Below, one piece after another: positions 26,777 to 29,724 of a DNA stretch of 29,724 bases. The notes beneath the pieces were generated by a model that had not been told where the DNA came from, made no database searches, and saw only the letters and a program-made list of their open reading frames with translations. Origin of the DNA: CAIKBL01 sp043734785 (GTDB lineage Bacteria; Pseudomonadota; Gammaproteobacteria; Ga0077536); assembly GCA_043734785.1 (NCBI GenBank), contig JAYTEX010000108.1:1-29724 (forward strand). The letters are read 5' to 3'. How positions within the stretch are numbered: position 1 is the stretch's first letter; each line of letters opens with the position of its first letter. Position numbers and translations under genes: made by a program.

Positions 26777-28456
26777 ATGACGAAACAACTGAATCGCTAC
26801 AGCGCGCGTATCACCCAGCCCCGCTCCCAGGGTGCGTCGCAAGCCATGCTCTACGCGACAGGCTTGACCCGCGAGGATTTGGATAAACCACAAGTCGGAA
26901 TCGCCAGCGTGTGGTTCGAGGGCAATCCGTGCAACATGCACCTGCTGCAGCTTGGCGAGCAGGTCAAAGCCGGGGTCGAGGCTGCCGGACTGATCGGCAT
27001 GCGGTTCAACACCGTCGGGGTTAGTGATGGTATTTCGATGGGCACGGATGGCATGAGCTATTCGCTGCAATCACGCGAAATCATTGCCGACTCGATCGAG
27101 ACCATCATGGGCGGACAGTGGTACGACGCCAATATTTCCATACCGGGCTGCGATAAGAACATGCCGGGCTGCATCATGGCCATGGCCCGACTCAATCGCC
27201 CCTCGTTGATGGTCTATGGTGGCACGATTAAACCGGGACATTCACGCGGCGAGACCCTCGATATCGTGTCGGCCTTCCAGTGTTACGGCGCTTACCTGGC
27301 CGGCACGATCGACGACACTCGCCGCGAGGAAATTGTGCGGCACGCCTGTCCTGGCGCGGGCGCCTGTGGTGGCATGTATACGGCGAACACGATGGCGTCC
27401 GCAATCGAGGCGATGGGCATGTCGCTGCCCTACAGCGCATCGATACCGGCGGTCGATCCGCTCAAGCAAGACGAATGCATGCGGGCGGGTGCAGCGATTC
27501 GGCTGCTTATCGAACGCGATATCAAACCGCGTGACATCATGACGCGCGCCGCTTTCGAGAATGCGATGGTGGTGATCACCGTACTCGGTGGTTCCACCAA
27601 CGCCGTTTTGCACCTGCTTGCGATGGCGCGCGCCGCCGGCGTCGCGCTCACGATTGATGACTTCCAGCGGGTGACCGACCGCACGCCTTTCCTCGGGGAC
27701 CTAAAGCCAAGCGGTCGCTTCGTCATGGAGGACTTGCATAAAGTCGGCGGGATTCCGGCCGTCCTGAAATATCTGCTGGAGAACGGCATGCTAAACGGGG
27801 ATTGCCTGACCTGCACCGGCAAGACCTTGGCCGAGAACCTTGCCACAGTGCCGGGGCTCGCGGCTGGTCAGGAAGTCCTGCGCCCGCTCTCCAACCCCAT
27901 CAAGACGACCGGTCACATCCAGATCTTGCGCGGAAACCTGGCCCCTGAGGGCGCGGTCGCGAAAATCACCGGCAAGGAAGGCCTGCGATTCTCCGGCCCT
28001 GCCAAAGTTTACGATTCCGAAGAGGCGATGCTCTCAGCGCTCGAACAAAAGGCGATCGTCAAGGGAGACGTGATCGTCATCCGCTACGAAGGACCACAAG
28101 GCGGTCCGGGCATGCCAGAAATGCTCACGCCAACCTCGGCCCTCATGGGGGTGGGATTAGGCAGTTCAGTCGCGCTGATCACCGACGGACGCTTTTCTGG
28201 AGGCTCGCACGGGTTCCTGGTCGGCCACGTGGTGCCTGAAGCGCAGCTCGGCGGCCCGATTGCGCTGATCGAGAACGGCGATGTGATCACGATCGATGCC
28301 GAACGGGGCCGACTTGACGTGCAAGTCACTGATGATGAAATGGCACGGCGCCGCGCAGGGTGGACGATGCCACCGTACAAGGCAACCCGCGGCACCCTTT
28401 ATAAATTCATCAAAACGGTGAAGTCGGCGTCAGAAGGTTGCGTGACGGACGAATAG
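26777..28456 (+). CDS. ilvD: Dihydroxy-acid dehydratase
   Basis: Dehydrates 2,3-dihydroxy-isovalerate and -methylvalerate in valine, isoleucine and leucine synthesis. The protein is 559 residues from the ATG at 26777 (GGAG six bases upstream). Cluster cysteines C52 (GNPCNMH), C125 (PGCDKNMPG) and C197 (GAGACGGMYTANTM) are present, with D126/K127 beside the metal site. It is shorter than E. coli IlvD (616) and belongs to the roughly 560-residue branch, whose characterised members carry a [2Fe-2S] cluster; which cluster is used here cannot be seen. Edd (phosphogluconate dehydratase) is excluded by length and motif pattern. Confidence 0.94.
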   Translation: MTKQLNRYSARITQPRSQGASQAMLYATGLTREDLDKPQVGIASVWFEGNPCNMHLLQLGEQVKAGVEAAGLIGMRFNTVGVSDGISMGTDGMSYSLQSREIIADSIETIMGGQWYDANISIPGCDKNMPGCIMAMARLNRPSLMVYGGTIKPGHSRGETLDIVSAFQCYGAYLAGTIDDTRREEIVRHACPGAGACGGMYTANTMASAIEAMGMSLPYSASIPAVDPLKQDECMRAGAAIRLLIERDIKPRDIMTRAAFENAMVVITVLGGSTNAVLHLLAMARAAGVALTIDDFQRVTDRTPFLGDLKPSGRFVMEDLHKVGGIPAVLKYLLENGMLNGDCLTCTGKTLAENLATVPGLAAGQEVLRPLSNPIKTTGHIQILRGNLAPEGAVAKITGKEGLRFSGPAKVYDSEEAMLSALEQKAIVKGDVIVIRYEGPQGGPGMPEMLTPTSALMGVGLGSSVALITDGRFSGGSHGFLVGHVVPEAQLGGPIALIENGDVITIDAERGRLDVQVTDDEMARRRAGWTMPPYKATRGTLYKFIKTVKSASEGCVTDE

Positions 28457-28466
28457 CGGGGGCTTC

Positions 28467-28486
28467 CTCGCCCCGCCGGCGGCGAG
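28467..28486. terminator. GC-rich hairpin between ilvD and the transglycosylase gene
   Basis: CTCGCC (28467-28472) pairs with GGCGAG (28481-28486) around an eight-base GC-rich loop, between two convergent genes. No T-run, so termination, if any, would not be classical. Confidence 0.4.
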
Positions 28487-28512
28487 AGCGGGCCGAACAA
28501 GCAGGCACGGAC

Positions 28513-29136
28513 TTACATCAGTAATTTTTTGTAGTCGTTGTAGTACTTCAGGACGCGGCGAACATAGGTTTGGGTCTCTTGATAAGGCGGTATCTGACGT
28601 CCGTGCTTCTCCACTGCACCCTCGCCTGCGTTGTAGGCCGCAATCGCGAGCACCAGGTCGTTATCGAACATGCCCAGCAGATCTTTCAAGTAGCGGGTGC
28701 CGCCGCTAATGTTGGCGACCGGATCGTTGCGGTTTTTCACCCCATAACGCACTGCGGTCTGCGGCATTAGTTGCATCAGACCGACTGCCCCCGCCGTCGA
28801 AATGGCATTGGGGTCGTAGGCCGACTCCGCAGTGATCACCGCATGCACCAGGGCCGTCGGCAATTTATGATTTTTCGCGGCCAGTTCGATCGTTTTGCTG
28901 AAACGCTTGCGATTCGCGGCCAAGGCGCGGTAGTTGATTGAGCTTGCATGTCCGGTCTGCGACCAGCCCTTCCAGGTCTTGACTAGGCGCTTGTAACCGG
29001 TGTGGGCTGGGCGATCGGTGAGGTAGACGCGTCCATACTTATCCACGTATTTGTAAATATCTGCACCCGCCACGAACGGGAGCGCAATGAGGAGGACCAC
29101 GCCTAGCAGACGGCTTGTTCGGATGACAGTAGACAT
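28513..29136 (-). CDS. Secreted lytic transglycosylase with N-terminal DUF4124-like domain
   Basis: Cleaves the glycan strands of peptidoglycan. The protein is 207 residues. Residues 1-24 are a signal peptide (hydrophobic LLGVVLLIALPFVAG, then a likely cleavage after AGA). Residues 26-45 (DIYKYVDKYGRVYLTDRP) match the DUF4124 pattern, followed by an Slt-type catalytic domain: ITAESAYDPNAIS with the catalytic E104, AVGLMQLMPQTA (118-129) and AIAAYNAGEGAV (165-176). Start ATG at 29136. The stop lies 56 bases from the ilvD stop on the other strand. The exact family within the Slt group is not certain. Confidence 0.9.
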   Translation of the reverse strand: MSTVIRTSRLLGVVLLIALPFVAGADIYKYVDKYGRVYLTDRPAHTGYKRLVKTWKGWSQTGHASSINYRALAANRKRFSKTIELAAKNHKLPTALVHAVITAESAYDPNAISTAGAVGLMQLMPQTAVRYGVKNRNDPVANISGGTRYLKDLLGMFDNDLVLAIAAYNAGEGAVEKHGRQIPPYQETQTYVRRVLKYYNDYKKLLM

Positions 29137-29195
29137 TAGATTTCGATGGGCCGGATTTTGTTATTTAATGTCAAATATAAGTTATTAAGTTAACT
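29137..29195. other. AT-rich spacer upstream of the transglycosylase gene
   Basis: Fifty-nine bases that are strikingly AT-rich for this genome. On the minus strand there is a perfect TTGACA (about 29167-29172) but no -10 at 16-18 bases from it, so a promoter for the transglycosylase gene probably lies here without being exactly definable. Confidence 0.4.
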
Positions 29196-29702
29196 CTATG
29201 ATAGATATTTAAATAATAGGATTGCAAGCCCTGCAGCCAGGCCTGCGGCCCAATCGTCGGCCATCACGCCCAGACCCCCTTCGAGCCGCCGGTCAAGAAA
29301 ACTAATCGGCCAGGGTTTCCCAATATCCAGGATTCGAAAGAGCACGAAGCCGGCGAATATCGTTAGCGGCGTGCTCGCGGCGAGACCCAGGGTTATCATA
29401 ACGCCTACCACCTCATCCCAGACGATCGCCCCATGATCTTTAACGCCAAGTGCACGACTGGTGCGAGCGCAAAGCGGTATCCCGGCGATCGCCATCGCGA
29501 GCAGCGTGGTCCAGAAGATGGGATCTCCCATCGGTTTCAACCAGTAGAACAACGCGACTCCCCAGAGCGATCCCCAGGTACCGGGGGCCCAGGGCAGAAG
29601 GCCCGTGCCAGCGCCCAGGCTTAGAAAATGGCCAGGGTCAAGGAGCATACGCCAGAGCATACGCAAGGGAATCGAGTGAGCCTGCACAGGCCGCTCTGTC
29701 AT
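29196..29702 (-). CDS. pgpA: Phosphatidylglycerophosphatase A
   Basis: Inner-membrane enzyme that dephosphorylates phosphatidylglycerophosphate to phosphatidylglycerol. The protein is 168 residues with about four hydrophobic segments. Family motifs: GAGTGLLPWAPGTWGS (30-45), KDHGAIVWDEVVG (88-100) with the acidic D96/E97, FRILDIGKPWPI and EGGLGVMADDWAAG (141-154) with D149/D150. Start ATG at 29702, four bases overlapping the stop of an upstream frame (ATGA), a typical thiL-pgpA arrangement. The last codons run into AT-rich DNA. Confidence 0.95.
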   Translation of the reverse strand: MTERPVQAHSIPLRMLWRMLLDPGHFLSLGAGTGLLPWAPGTWGSLWGVALFYWLKPMGDPIFWTTLLAMAIAGIPLCARTSRALGVKDHGAIVWDEVVGVMITLGLAASTPLTIFAGFVLFRILDIGKPWPISFLDRRLEGGLGVMADDWAAGLAAGLAILLFKYLS

Positions 29703-29724
29703 CGAGACTGCGCCGCTGGCGCGG
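29699..29724 (-). CDS. Possible 3' end of an upstream gene (thiL?), cut by window edge
   Basis: One minus-strand frame reads a short Ala-rich end, APAAQSR, and stops in TGA at 29701-29699, overlapping the pgpA start as ATGA. In many proteobacteria thiL (thiamine-phosphate kinase) precedes pgpA, so this may be its C-terminus. Seven codons cannot prove it. Confidence 0.25.

Overview
This window is a housekeeping stretch of a proteobacterial chromosome, about 60% GC by eye. The most likely source is a gammaproteobacterium outside the Enterobacterales (Chromatiales- or Acidiferrobacter-like). The nuo, ClpA, ArgA and BolA/YciI genes and the order tpiA-secG-tRNA-Leu-nuoA fit this, but a betaproteobacterium cannot be excluded from one window. 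Coding density is very high and start/stop overlaps of 4-10 bases are common. I found no phage, IS element, CRISPR array, toxin-antitoxin pair or defence gene, and nothing that amounts to a new multi-gene system.

Layout. Positions 1-10793 (minus strand) hold the respiratory complex I operon nuoA-nuoL, with nuoL running off the left edge. Upstream of it on the same strand are a tRNA-Leu(GAG), secG and tpiA (10874-12411). Next, also on the minus strand, comes a chromosome-segregation and translation block: a YciO/Sua5-family protein, an M50 site-2-type protease, trpS, scpA, scpB and rluB (12549-17546). From a 60-base divergent spacer a plus-strand run starts: yciB (septation protein A), yciI, bolA and dapE (17607-19946). 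Isocitrate lyase (aceA) is convergent with dapE. A 603-base gene-poor spacer separates aceA from the plus-strand group clpS, clpA and a MaoC-like hydratase (21984-25147). argA (minus) and ilvD (plus) diverge from a 215-base spacer. A lytic transglycosylase and pgpA (minus) close the window, with a few bases of an upstream gene, possibly thiL, at the right edge.

How the genes work together. NuoA-NuoL build the NADH:ubiquinone oxidoreductase: the NuoEFG electron-input arm, the NuoBCDI connecting module and the membrane subunits NuoA, H, J, K and L. TpiA feeds glycolysis and aceA the glyoxylate shunt. DapE, ArgA and IlvD serve lysine/peptidoglycan, arginine and branched-chain amino acid synthesis. 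ScpA-ScpB is the kleisin module of the SMC condensin. ClpS-ClpA is the N-degron branch of the ClpAP protease. YciB, the transglycosylase and PgpA concern the envelope.

The points most worth a second look are modest: loss of the N7 cluster ligands in NuoG; an MGF tripeptide at the ClpP-docking loop of ClpA; a MaoC-type hydratase with Asn at the usual catalytic Asp, placed 12 bases after clpA; interlocked inverted repeats upstream of aceA; an 11-base tandem repeat between argA and ilvD; and several non-ATG starts in the nuo operon.
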